Shown: positions 1 to 8,483 of the stretch, piece after piece
Position numbering within the stretch: the stretch's first letter is position 1
How the letters are laid out: each line of letters opens with the position of its first letter
Source: Nocardioides alcanivorans
GTDB lineage: Bacteria; Actinomycetota; Actinomycetes; Propionibacteriales; Nocardioidaceae
Length of the DNA: 64,000 nt
Assembly (NCBI RefSeq): GCF_021555175.1
Contig: NZ_JAKGRW010000026.1
Coordinates: 62,001-126,000, forward strand
Direction: 5' to 3'
The notes under the pieces: model-generated
What the model was told of the DNA's origin: nothing
The model's database searches: none
What the model saw: the letters and a program-made list of their open reading frames with translations, nothing else
Position numbers and translations under genes: made by a program

Positions 1-1172
1 TCGAGGGTGGCGCCACCCGGAGCGAAACCTCGCTCAAGGCGCTGGAGGCCATCGGCGACCCCGACGCCCTGGTACTGCTGCACGACGCCGTACGACCGCT
101 GCTCAGCCACAGGATCATCGGAGAGTGCTTCGAGGCGCTCGCCGAGCACGAGGCCGTCGACGTGGCCATCCCCTCGGCCGACACGATCGTCGAGGTCGAC
201 GAGCACGACGTGATCCGGGCCATCCCGCCACGCGCCTCACTGCGCCGTGGCCAGACGCCGCAGGCGTTCCGGGTGGGCACGATCGCAAAGGCCTACGAGC
301 GGGCCATGGCCGACCCGGACTTCGTCGCCACCGACGACTGCTCCGTCGTGCTGAAGTACCTCCCTGAGGTGCCCATCACCGTGGTCCACGGCGACGAGCG
401 CAACATGAAGGTGACCGAGCCGATCGACGTCTACCTCGCCGACAAGCTCTTCCAGCTGACGGTGCAGGACCAACCCGAGGGCCACAGCGACGAGGAGTAC
501 GCCGCAGCGCTGTCCGGCAGGACGATGGTCGTCTTCGGTGGCAGCTACGGCATCGGAGGCGACATCGCCGACCTGGCAGAACGCTGCGGAGCCACCGTGT
601 TCCGCTTCAGCCGGTCGACCACCGGCACCCATGTCGAAAGACGTGCAGACGTGGTGAAGGCTCGTGACGAGGTGTTGGCGAAGACCGGCTCCATCGACTT
701 CGTGGTCAACACGGCAGGCGTCCTGCCCCGTGGCGAGCTCCTGGAGACGTCCGAGGAGACCATCTGGGCCGCCACGGAGATCAACTACCTGGCACCTGTC
801 TTCATCGCCCAGATCTTCCACGAGGCGCTGCGCGAGTCGAGGGGTGGACTGTTGCTCTACACCTCCAGTTCCTACACGCGGGGCCGAGCCGGCTACAGCC
901 TCTACTCCTCCGCCAAGGCAGCGGTGGTGAACCTCACCCAGGCACTCGCCGATGAATGGGCAGGCCACGGCGTGCGGGTCAACTGCATCAACCCCGAGCG
1001 CACGGGCACCCCGATGCGCACGAAGGCGTTCGGAGCGGAGCCGGCCGACTCGCTGCTGAGTTCGGACGCGGTGGCGCGCACGTCCCTCGACGTGCTCCTC
1101 GGGAGTCAGACGGGACAGATCATCGACGTACGTCGTGACGACCCGCTGGCGAGCCTGCTCGAACAGTCCTGA
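1..1172 (+). CDS. Bifunctional cytidylyltransferase / SDR reductase for CDP-polyol synthesis (5' end outside window)
   Basis: The frame is open from base 3, so the N-terminus lies upstream and 389 residues are visible. The first part is an IspD/TarI-type nucleotidyltransferase: it shows GGATRSE and HDAVRPL, and later DDCSVV and a VHGDERNMKVTEP stretch typical of the family. After residue about 165 a short-chain dehydrogenase begins, with the GGSYGIG nucleotide loop, NTAG, a serine-rich TSSS block and the catalytic YSSAK. This order matches the Haemophilus Bcs1/Acs1 type, which reduces ribulose 5-phosphate and makes CDP-ribitol. The product here is therefore probably a CDP-activated polyol for a wall polymer, which fits the TagF-like polymerases nearby; the exact polyol is not readable. 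It ends one base before the end of the convergent sulfotransferase gene. Confidence 0.85.
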   Translation, partial: EGGATRSETSLKALEAIGDPDALVLLHDAVRPLLSHRIIGECFEALAEHEAVDVAIPSADTIVEVDEHDVIRAIPPRASLRRGQTPQAFRVGTIAKAYERAMADPDFVATDDCSVVLKYLPEVPITVVHGDERNMKVTEPIDVYLADKLFQLTVQDQPEGHSDEEYAAALSGRTMVVFGGSYGIGGDIADLAERCGATVFRFSRSTTGTHVERRADVVKARDEVLAKTGSIDFVVNTAGVLPRGELLETSEETIWAATEINYLAPVFIAQIFHEALRESRGGLLLYTSSSYTRGRAGYSLYSSAKAAVVNLTQALADEWAGHGVRVNCINPERTGTPMRTKAFGAEPADSLLSSDAVARTSLDVLLGSQTGQIIDVRRDDPLASLLEQS

Positions 1173-1173
1173 C

Positions 1174-1800
1174 TCAGAACTCGTAGCCGAAGGCCTCGAT
1201 GTCTGCGGCGTAGACCTCCGCGACCTTTTGCCGGGTGGTCGCGTTGTAGTAGTCCTGATAGGGACCATGGCTGCTCTTGTTTGCCCGCGGGATCTCGACC
1301 AAGGGTTCGAGCCCGAGCCGCTCCCGCACCGTGTTGACGTCTGCGTGGAAGTTCTCGATCCGACCGACGAAGTCGGCCATCCGGTCGGGGGCGCTGAGCA
1401 TCTCCATCTGGGGGCGTCCGACCTTGCGAATCTTTGCGGTGCCCTCAAGGACGAACGCGTCGAAGTCCTTCGCGAACTCACCTTCGGGGAGCCAGGCCTT
1501 GGGGTTCGCGTTCACCTTGCGAACGACCCGCGGCTCACCGCGTTCGTAGGCCTCGAAAACGGTGTTGACCATGCTCCACCACGACACCATGCGCGCCCAC
1601 GGATTGCGCACGAACCCGAACACCCAGTAGTCGGCCAACTCCGGTTCCGCAGCCAAGATGCCCTTCAAGGTGGCATGCCGCGGCCGTCCCGCCACCTTGC
1701 GGGAGTCCGGCACCTCGGTGTCCAGCACGCGGTCGATGGTCGAGCCACCCGTCTTGGGCACGTGGACGAAGAGGACACGACGGGAGTCGGAGACGCGCAT
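1174..1800 (-). CDS. Small sulfotransferase (copy S2 of the L-S module)
   Basis: This is a 208-residue cytoplasmic sulfotransferase, expected to move sulfate from PAPS to a carbohydrate. The 5'-phosphosulfate loop is at the N-terminus (VHVPKTGGST, about residues 11-20). The 3'-phosphate-binding strand is FGFVRNPWARMVSWW near residue 65. The ATG at 1800 is preferred because the paralogue at 3674 starts with the same MRVSDS sequence and the two proteins then have identical length. It is the last gene of a minus-strand surface-polymer run and follows the larger sulfotransferase at 1869. The acceptor is unknown; a wall glycopolymer is inferred from context. Confidence 0.85.
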   Translation of the reverse strand: MRVSDSRRVLFVHVPKTGGSTIDRVLDTEVPDSRKVAGRPRHATLKGILAAEPELADYWVFGFVRNPWARMVSWWSMVNTVFEAYERGEPRVVRKVNANPKAWLPEGEFAKDFDAFVLEGTAKIRKVGRPQMEMLSAPDRMADFVGRIENFHADVNTVRERLGLEPLVEIPRANKSSHGPYQDYYNATTRQKVAEVYAADIEAFGYEF

Positions 1801-1868
1801 GGGCCAAAGTCTATGGGGTGAGGTCGGGAGGCCCGGCATCACCACACGACCGCCGAGCCCGCCCCTCC

Positions 1869-3029
1869 TCAACGACGTCGCAGCACGCGGGCGCCCAGTT
1901 CACGCACCAATTGCTTGCTGCTGATGCCTTCGAGCGGAGAGCGATCGAGGTCCGGGGCAGGGCGCTTCCGACGCGTTGCTTCCTTCAACTCATCCCGAGC
2001 CTTCTGCTCGCGTCCCAACGCCCAGGCCATGAGCACGGCGGCGCGCTCCACACTCAGCCGCTCCGGTCCGTCCGGCTCCTGCTCACGGACTCGCGGTGCC
2101 GCTTCCACCAGCCATTGCGGATCACCGGTCACCGTCGCCCCGCAGTTCTTCAAGAACTCCACGCGTTCGACGTCGAGCTGCCGGACCCGGTCAGCGGCCC
2201 ACCTGGGAAGGAGGATCTGGGTTTCGGCAGGATCCTTGGGCATGTCGCGCAGGGCGCGAGCCACCTGCACCTTCAACTTGTCGCGGTAGCGGACTCGCGG
2301 GAGGCCCAGCGCGATGGCCTCGTGATCGAGGTTCCGCACGAACTCGGCAGAGCTGAGCGTGAGCGAACTGTTCCGTGACGGCGCGGCCACGAGCATCCCG
2401 TCGGGGAGAGCCATCAGCCTTTCGAAAACGTGGAGCAGGTGGGAGTGGTCACCCTCGCGGGCAACAACGAAGTTGAGGAGTGCCGCGTCACGGCCCGGCT
2501 CCTCCGTCCACTTGCGGACCTGGTCCTCGAGCCGGTGGCGGAGCCAGAAGTGCTCATGGTGTTCGTTGCCGTCCTCGTCACCCAGCACGAGGCGCAGCCA
2601 TTCGTCGTACGTCGGGGCGTTGAGTGAGCGACGAACGCGTTGCTGCCACTGGGAGGGAAGCAGCCTCTCCAGGGGGCGCACGACATAGACGACTTGCGTC
2701 TGCTCGGAGCCCAGCCCCGCGAGCAACCTCGCTGCCTCGTCGTCGGACAGTGACGCGAAGTCCTCGTTGCTGATCCACCCACGCCCGGATGCGCCGTCCT
2801 CTCGCCGTCCACGAAGCTCGTCGACCCAGCCCTGCCCACCTCTCCTGAGGTCACCCACCGCCTTGCGGGCCCGCGGACCCTCTGCGAGGGTCCGGACACC
2901 GGCTGCGCCCAGTGTCTCCTGCCCGGCGTTGAACGCTGCCTGAAGCGTGGTCGACCCCGTCTTGGGTGGCCCCACGTGGAGAAGCGTCGCCCCGTCCGCC
3001 AACGGTGCAACGTCGAGTTCCCTGCTCAT
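1869..3029 (-). CDS. Large sulfotransferase-like protein (copy L2)
   Basis: The protein is 386 residues. It has a PAPS 5'-phosphosulfate loop near residue 20 (HVGPPKTGSTT), WISNEDF around residue 87 and a 3'-phosphate-type strand YVVRPLERLLPSQW around residue 113. The C-terminal third is basic and helical and ends in three arginines. The start is ATG at 3029. The gene begins 20 bases after the end of the small sulfotransferase S1. It has the same layout as the large protein at 3716 but is clearly diverged, so the L-S pair looks like an old tandem duplication. The sulfate acceptor cannot be read from the sequence. Confidence 0.75.
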   Translation of the reverse strand: MSRELDVAPLADGATLLHVGPPKTGSTTLQAAFNAGQETLGAAGVRTLAEGPRARKAVGDLRRGGQGWVDELRGRREDGASGRGWISNEDFASLSDDEAARLLAGLGSEQTQVVYVVRPLERLLPSQWQQRVRRSLNAPTYDEWLRLVLGDEDGNEHHEHFWLRHRLEDQVRKWTEEPGRDAALLNFVVAREGDHSHLLHVFERLMALPDGMLVAAPSRNSSLTLSSAEFVRNLDHEAIALGLPRVRYRDKLKVQVARALRDMPKDPAETQILLPRWAADRVRQLDVERVEFLKNCGATVTGDPQWLVEAAPRVREQEPDGPERLSVERAAVLMAWALGREQKARDELKEATRRKRPAPDLDRSPLEGISSKQLVRELGARVLRRR

Positions 3030-3048
3030 GCCCGTGTCACTTCCGTCA

Positions 3049-3674
3049 TCAGAACTCGTAGCCGAAGGCATCAATGTCTTCGGCATAGACCTCGGCGACC
3101 TTCTGCCGGGTGAGTTCGTTGTAGTAGTCCTGATAGGGGCCATGCGTGCTCTTGTTGCGGCGAGGCACCACCTGCAGGGGCTCGAGACCGAGCCGCTGAC
3201 GCACCTGGTTGGCATCCTCGTGGAAGTTCTCCGTGCGGCCCACGAAGTCGGCCTTCCGGTCCTTCGCCATGAGTGTCTGCACCTGAGGGCGACCCACCTT
3301 GGCGATCTTGGCCGTGCCCTCGAGCACGAATGCATCGAAGTCGTGCGCGAACTCCCCTCCGGCAACCACGCGTCCGGGTAGGTCTCGATCTTCTTCACGG
3401 CCTTGGGATCCCCTGCTTCGTAGGCCGTGAACACCTTGTTGACCATGCTCCACCACGAGACCATCCGGGCCCACGGATTGCGCACGAACCCGAAGATCCA
3501 GTAGTCGGCCAGCTCGGGCTCGGACGCCAGCAACCGGCCGAGGGGAGCATGACGAGCCCGCCCCTCGACCCGACGCGTGTCGTCGACCTCCTTGTCGAAC
3601 ATGAGGTCGATCGTGGACCCGCCGGTCTTGGGGACGTGGACGAAGAGGACCCGTTGGGAGTCGGAGACGCGCAT
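3049..3674 (-). CDS. Small sulfotransferase (copy S1), frame broken at 3354-3357
   Basis: This is a close paralogue of the gene at 1174: same MRVSDS start, same PKTGGST loop, same RNPWARMVSWW strand and same FGYEF C-terminus. As read, the frame breaks after AWLPEG. The continuation GEFAHDFDAF is intact one frame over and runs to TGA at 3049. The paralogue reads straight through the same place. A single G missing from a G run (C4 at 3354-3357 on the plus strand) explains the break, and restoring it gives 208 residues, exactly the length of the paralogue. A sequencing error or a recent inactivation are both possible; similar breaks elsewhere favour error. Confidence 0.8.
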
Positions 3675-3715
3675 GGCGTGGAGTCTAGACGGCGGTGGAG
3701 ACGCGTCCGACGGGG

Positions 3716-4882
3716 TCAGCCACGACGCAACGCTTTGTGCGCGAGGCCCCGAACGCCCCCACGTGCGGTTGTCCGGGTACCGGCGAGCTCCTTCTCCAGT
3801 TTCGCGACCTGCTCCAAGGCATCCTGCTCCCGCTTGATCGCGACCCGCAGCATCTCTGCCGCAGCCTCACCCATCGTCTCGACGGGGATGTGCGGGACGT
3901 AGTCGTCGCCGATCTCCTCACGTTCCCGGATCGCCCGGATCTTCTCCGGATCGCCGACCACCCGGACGCCACAGGACTCGACGAACGTCGCCCTGCGATC
4001 GTTCTCGGCACGGATCCACTCCCACGCCCACTCCGGATGAACCGCACCTCGCGGTCCGGGCTTGGGGCGTTCATTGAGCTTGAGTCCGCGGATCAGGCCG
4101 CCGGAGATGAAGCGGGCTCGGAGCGGCCTCGGCACGCCTGTCGACTCGGTGACGGCGTTCAGCGCACGCACCATCTCGGACTCGGCGTAGGAGATCCCCC
4201 GGTTTGAGCCGGCGGGCTGGTCACGCAGCGTCTGTGCGGGGAGGCCCAGGAGCTTCTCGAAGGTGCGCAGGATGTCGCCGGGGTCGTTGTCGTCGAGCAC
4301 GACGAGTGTGAAGCGCTCAGGTCCGACCACGTCCACCCAACGCTCCACCATGGCCTCGACATCGTGGTGCCCCAAGGCATCGCGACGCTCGAAGGGAGTC
4401 GGATCGTCCCCGAGGACCACCCGGAGCCAGTCCTCGTAGGAGTCAGGAATGCCAGCCTTGACCCGCTCCTGCCACAACGACGGAAGCAAACGATCGAGAT
4501 TGCGCACCGAGGCGACGACGTGGGCATCACTGCCACCGAGTGCATCCACCAGGGTTCGAGCCTGGTCAGCGGTGGCCCGCCCGAAGTCCTCGTTGCTGAT
4601 GCACACCCGTTGGCCATCGACGCCTCGGACCTCGTCGACGAGGTCCGTCCAGTGACGCATGGGCGGGACGTCGGTACCTGCCGGACGACCGGCAAGACCC
4701 ATCGCCCAGCCCGCCTTGCGCCTCCGGGCACGTGACCGCGGAACATAGACACCGTGCGTCCGGAGGGTGTCGCGTCCTTCGAACAGTGCTGCTTGGACTG
4801 CGGATGTCCCTGTCTTGTGCGGGCCGATGTGCAGGAGATGGGCTTCGTCACCCAACAGCAATGAGTCTTGCGACTCCGTCAT
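3716..4882 (-). CDS. Large sulfotransferase-like protein (copy L1)
   Basis: The protein is 388 residues, with the PAPS loop HIGPHKTGTSA near residue 18, CISNEDF near residue 94 and SVRNLDRLLPSLW near residue 125. The C-terminal 60 residues are helical, with an acidic then basic pattern (a likely short coiled coil around EMLRVAIKREQDALEQVAKL). The ATG at 4882 has a strong ribosome site (GGAGGA) nine bases upstream. It is the first of four sulfotransferase genes that alternate large-small-large-small. It follows the GT2/TagF fusion by about 70 bases. Function as a carbohydrate sulfotransferase is inferred from motifs and neighbours. Confidence 0.78.
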   Translation of the reverse strand: MTESQDSLLLGDEAHLLHIGPHKTGTSAVQAALFEGRDTLRTHGVYVPRSRARRRKAGWAMGLAGRPAGTDVPPMRHWTDLVDEVRGVDGQRVCISNEDFGRATADQARTLVDALGGSDAHVVASVRNLDRLLPSLWQERVKAGIPDSYEDWLRVVLGDDPTPFERRDALGHHDVEAMVERWVDVVGPERFTLVVLDDNDPGDILRTFEKLLGLPAQTLRDQPAGSNRGISYAESEMVRALNAVTESTGVPRPLRARFISGGLIRGLKLNERPKPGPRGAVHPEWAWEWIRAENDRRATFVESCGVRVVGDPEKIRAIREREEIGDDYVPHIPVETMGEAAAEMLRVAIKREQDALEQVAKLEKELAGTRTTARGGVRGLAHKALRRG

Positions 4883-4952
4883 GTCCGTCCTCCGTCAGTC
4901 ACCGAACTCAGACTTCAGCCTATCGGCCGGGCTCCTCATCTGCTTCGTCGCG

Positions 4953-7900
4953 TCACAGATCCCCGCGGGACGCGATGACGGCATCGACGAAGCGTTCACC
5001 GGCTCTTCCGTCCTCAAGGTCCAAGTAGTCACTGCGGAACACCTCGTAAGCAGCCGAGTGGGCAGTGCGTACGCCGTCCAGGTCCTGCAGGTGAGCCACG
5101 ACCTCTGCAGTGGTCTGCACCAACGGCCCCGGCGCGGTCGGCTCGAAGTCGAAGAGCCAGCCACGGGAGTCCTTGTACCGCTGGAGGTCTGGCACATGGA
5201 AGATCATCGGCTTGCCCGTCACGCCGAAGTCGAACCGGAGCGATGAGTAGTCGACGATCCCGGCGTCAGCGGCCAGGTAGAGGTCGCTCACCTCGGGATA
5301 GTCGGTGACGTCGATGGCCCGCCCCCGAGAACCGTGCCGAGACTTCGTGCGGGCGTTGAACGCATGGCCTCGAATCAGGATGACGAAGTCGTCGCCCAGC
5401 TGTTTCTGCGCCTGCTCGAAGTCGAAGAAATCCACCATCGGAGCCGACTGGTCGTTCTCGGAGAGATAGTCGCGGAACGTCGGGGCATACAGCACCGCGA
5501 TCTGGTCGGGCCGGATGCCCAGCGACTCGCGCACCACCTTCCGAAGCTCATCGCGGTCCGGCGAGAAGAGCACGTCGTTGCGCGGGTAACCGATCTCGAG
5601 CACGTCGCCCGAGTAGTTGAACTCGCGCCTCAGCAACGGGGTCGCGTAGCGGGCCGGAGAGACGAGGTGGTCCCACTCAGCCGCACGGGCGTCGTAGGCA
5701 TCGACCTTGGCCTGGGAGAAGTGCTGGGCGCGCCAATGCGTCCGGCCCATCACCTTGAACGGATAGCCGTGGAAGGTCTGCACCACCACTTGGCCGTCCC
5801 GCTTCGTGAAGTACTCGGGCTGATACATGTTGTCGACGTAGTACTTCACAGAACCAAGCAGGTCGTACCACTCGCGGCTGTTGACCAGCACCGGCACACC
5901 GCCTTCCGGGACCGGCACCCCGTAGTCGTGCACCGCCCAGTAGACGGGCAGGTCCGAGCCACGACGCTGCAACTCGGCCTGGATGCCGAGCCCGTTGTCG
6001 GTGGCGCGCTCGCCGAAGTAGGAGCGGAAGAGGATGCCACGCGTGAGGGCGTTCCTCGTGGATCCCTGCGTCCGGAGCTGGTTCTGCGCAAACTTCCCAC
6101 GTACGTCGCCCAACGGTCGGGCGAGCCACAGTTGGACCGCGCCGCTCGGCCCCCGCACGAGATGGCCCTCATGGTCATGCGTGTCGACGAGTACCGGCAG
6201 CTCCATCCGGAGCTGGGGACCGATCTCAAGTGGGAAACTGGTGCGCGCGCCGTCGTCGAGGTCGACGACCAGGTCGTACTGACCGGCCGGGAGCGGCTGC
6301 CGACCGAAGCGGTAGAACTCGTGGCGGAGGTCGAGGCGAGCCTCGAACTGTCCACCTTCGATGACAGCGACGTCCCCCACGCACTCCATGTCGAAGCGCA
6401 CGGCACGGAGCCGGAAGCTGCCCACCTCGCCCAGGACCAGGCCGGAGATCACGAGTTCGCCCTCGGGGTGGTCGTCGCAGACTGGGCGAGCACCTCGGCG
6501 GCGGTCTCGAGCGCGATCAACCCGCGGTTTCGGTTGCCCCGGACCACGATCGCGTCGCCTGCCCGCGGCGGCGGCACCTCCCCGGCGCCAGGACCAGCTT
6601 GCGGCGCGGGTCACCCTTCACCTGCACCCGCCACTCGCGGTCGTCGCCGGGGCCCAGCGGCGGGCCCTGCGGCAGCTCGATCGAGAACCGGCCGCCATCG
6701 ACGCGTGCCGTCGCGGACAGATCACGGTGCGAGACCTCGACTGCCCTGATGCCGTGCCCGGCAGGCAGGGTGGCACGGATGAGGCGTCCCTCGATGCTCA
6801 CGTCGGTGACCTGCACCCCGTGATCGTCGATCCGGAACGACAGCGGCTGGGCGAAGCGCCAATCACTCAGGATGCGACGTCCATTGCCGATGATCGCTCC
6901 GGGCACATAGCCGGCCGCGCCGCTGCGGAGCACCTTGGTGACCGGCTCCGTGACAAGGAACTTCCCGGCCGCGATCCGCAGCGACACGCTCCACCGGTCA
7001 CCGTCGAGGGACTGGTCCGACAGCTCGTCCACCGGAAACCTCACCCTGAAGGTGCCAGGCGAGTAGTCACACCAGAGGTCGTCAGTCGCGATCGGGGAAC
7101 TCGCCCTCGGCTGCTCGATCGACTCGTGGACCAGCTCCGCACCGGTGCGCTCATTGCGCAGCACGACCGAGATCTGGGCGTCGAAACGTGCGAGATCGAG
7201 CTTGAGGATGGCTGCCGAACCGCTGAGCTCACCCCACACACGGCCATCGGTCTCGGCCCAACGCAGGTTCTCCAGCGCATGCCGGATCGTCATCTGGTCG
7301 GGACGCAGCAGGAACAGGTCATCCGGCAGCTGCGGATCATCGTGCAGCGGCAACTGCAGGAGGATCCCGTCATCACGCACCTCGGAGGGCCACAGCTGGG
7401 GCTTGACGTGTTGACGTCGTACCAGCTCCTGCGCATCCGCGCGACGATCCTGCCGTGCGAGCTCGACGAGCACTCGCTGGGCGGGCTCGGTTGCGTCCCA
7501 GACCCACTGCTCGGCCTGGTCGGAGTAGTGACGGACCGCCGCGACGATCTCTGCCCAGTAGGTGTCGTCGGAGGTACCCGGACTCGCCAGGTACCACTGG
7601 AGGTGCGCGTCGAAGAGTGTCGCCAACCACCCTTGGTAACCACGCTCGGAGAGCTCGGTGCGGAAGGCCTCCTCGCTCAGCCGCCACGCCTCGATACGGG
7701 CGCGAAGGTCCTTGAGGCTCGCGGTCTGCTGGCTGATCGAGCTCTTGTCGTCGCGAGCACGGTACTCATAGACGACGTCGGGAAGGACGTCGATGCTCTT
7801 CGCCCGGGCGAAGAGCTGCGTGATGATCGGCTGGTCCTCGTAGGCAACGCCCTCACGGAACCAGAGATCCTGCGCCTCCCAGAAGTCGCGGCGAAAGACC

Positions 7901-8454
7901 TTGTTCCACGTGTAGAGGTTGCGCAGCAGCGGAAGGAACTCGTCGATCGTGATACCAGCACGCGCGTGGGTGTGCACGTTGGGCACCCACGTCGGGCGCC
8001 ACCGCCGGCGGCTGTCGAAGCGCTCCACGGACCCCACCACGATGTCGGATCCAGACTCGGTCGCCTGCGTCATCAGACTGCGAAGTGCACCCGCGGGAAG
8101 CAGGTCGTCCGAGTCGACGAAGGTCAGGTGGCTGCCTCGCGAAGCGCGTACGCCGGTGTTGCGGGCAGCGCCCAGGCCGCCGTTGGGGCGGGTCAGGAGG
8201 AGTACCCGGGGGTCGCGAGCGACGTACTGCTCGGCGATGGCTCGGGAACCGTCCGGAGAACCGTCGTCGACCAGCAGCACCTCGAAGTCCCAGAAGCTCT
8301 GAGCGAGAATGGAGTCGAGGCAGTCCGCCAGGTAGGCCTCTACGTTGTAGAACGGCACGATGATGCTGAGCCGTGGCCGTCGCAGGCGGCGGCCGGGACC
8401 ACTTTGCACCAAACGCTTGGCGAATCGGCGGGACAGGTCTAGGAAGTCAGGCAT
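4953..8454 (-). CDS. GT2 glycosyltransferase / CDP-polyol phosphotransferase (TagF-like) fusion, two frame breaks
   Basis: The N-terminal part (from ATG at 8454) is a family 2 glycosyltransferase: SIIVPFYN, DDGSPDGS, then FVDSDDLL as the metal-binding DxD. A beta-rich middle region follows. The C-terminal part (about residues 790-1160) is a TagF-type polymerase with TFHGYPFKVMG, GYPRNDVL, YAPTFRDYL, IRGHAF and DYSSLRFDFGVTGKP. Two breaks separate the halves. G4 at 6580-6583 (gene strand) should be G5, opening the frame that reads GDAIVVRGNRNRGLIAL. C4 at 6465-6468 should be C5, returning to PEGELVISG. Both repairs together give one 1,167-residue protein, the usual size for this fusion in actinobacteria. 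It should extend a polyol-phosphate chain at the membrane and glycosylate it. Confidence 0.8.
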
Positions 8455-8483
8455 CCATATCGCTTTCAGAGGCAGGCGACTGA

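Noticed and set aside
1..1172. IspD of the isoprenoid pathway
   Set aside because: The cytidylyltransferase half resembles IspD, but its fusion to a short-chain reductase and the setting next to TagF-like genes fit a Bcs1-like CDP-polyol enzyme better.
1869..3674. A single 601-residue sulfotransferase with two domains
   Set aside because: The apparent chain exists only because the small gene S1 breaks frame and continues by chance to the next start. A separate ATG at 3029 and comparison with the paralogue show two genes.
5334..6749. Long open frames on the plus strand opposite the GT2/TagF fusion, and similar long antisense frames elsewhere (for example 18072-20117 and 24132-26198)
   Set aside because: In GC-rich DNA the strand opposite a gene often stays open. 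These frames lack motifs, are rich in arginine, histidine and valine, and cover well-recognised genes.
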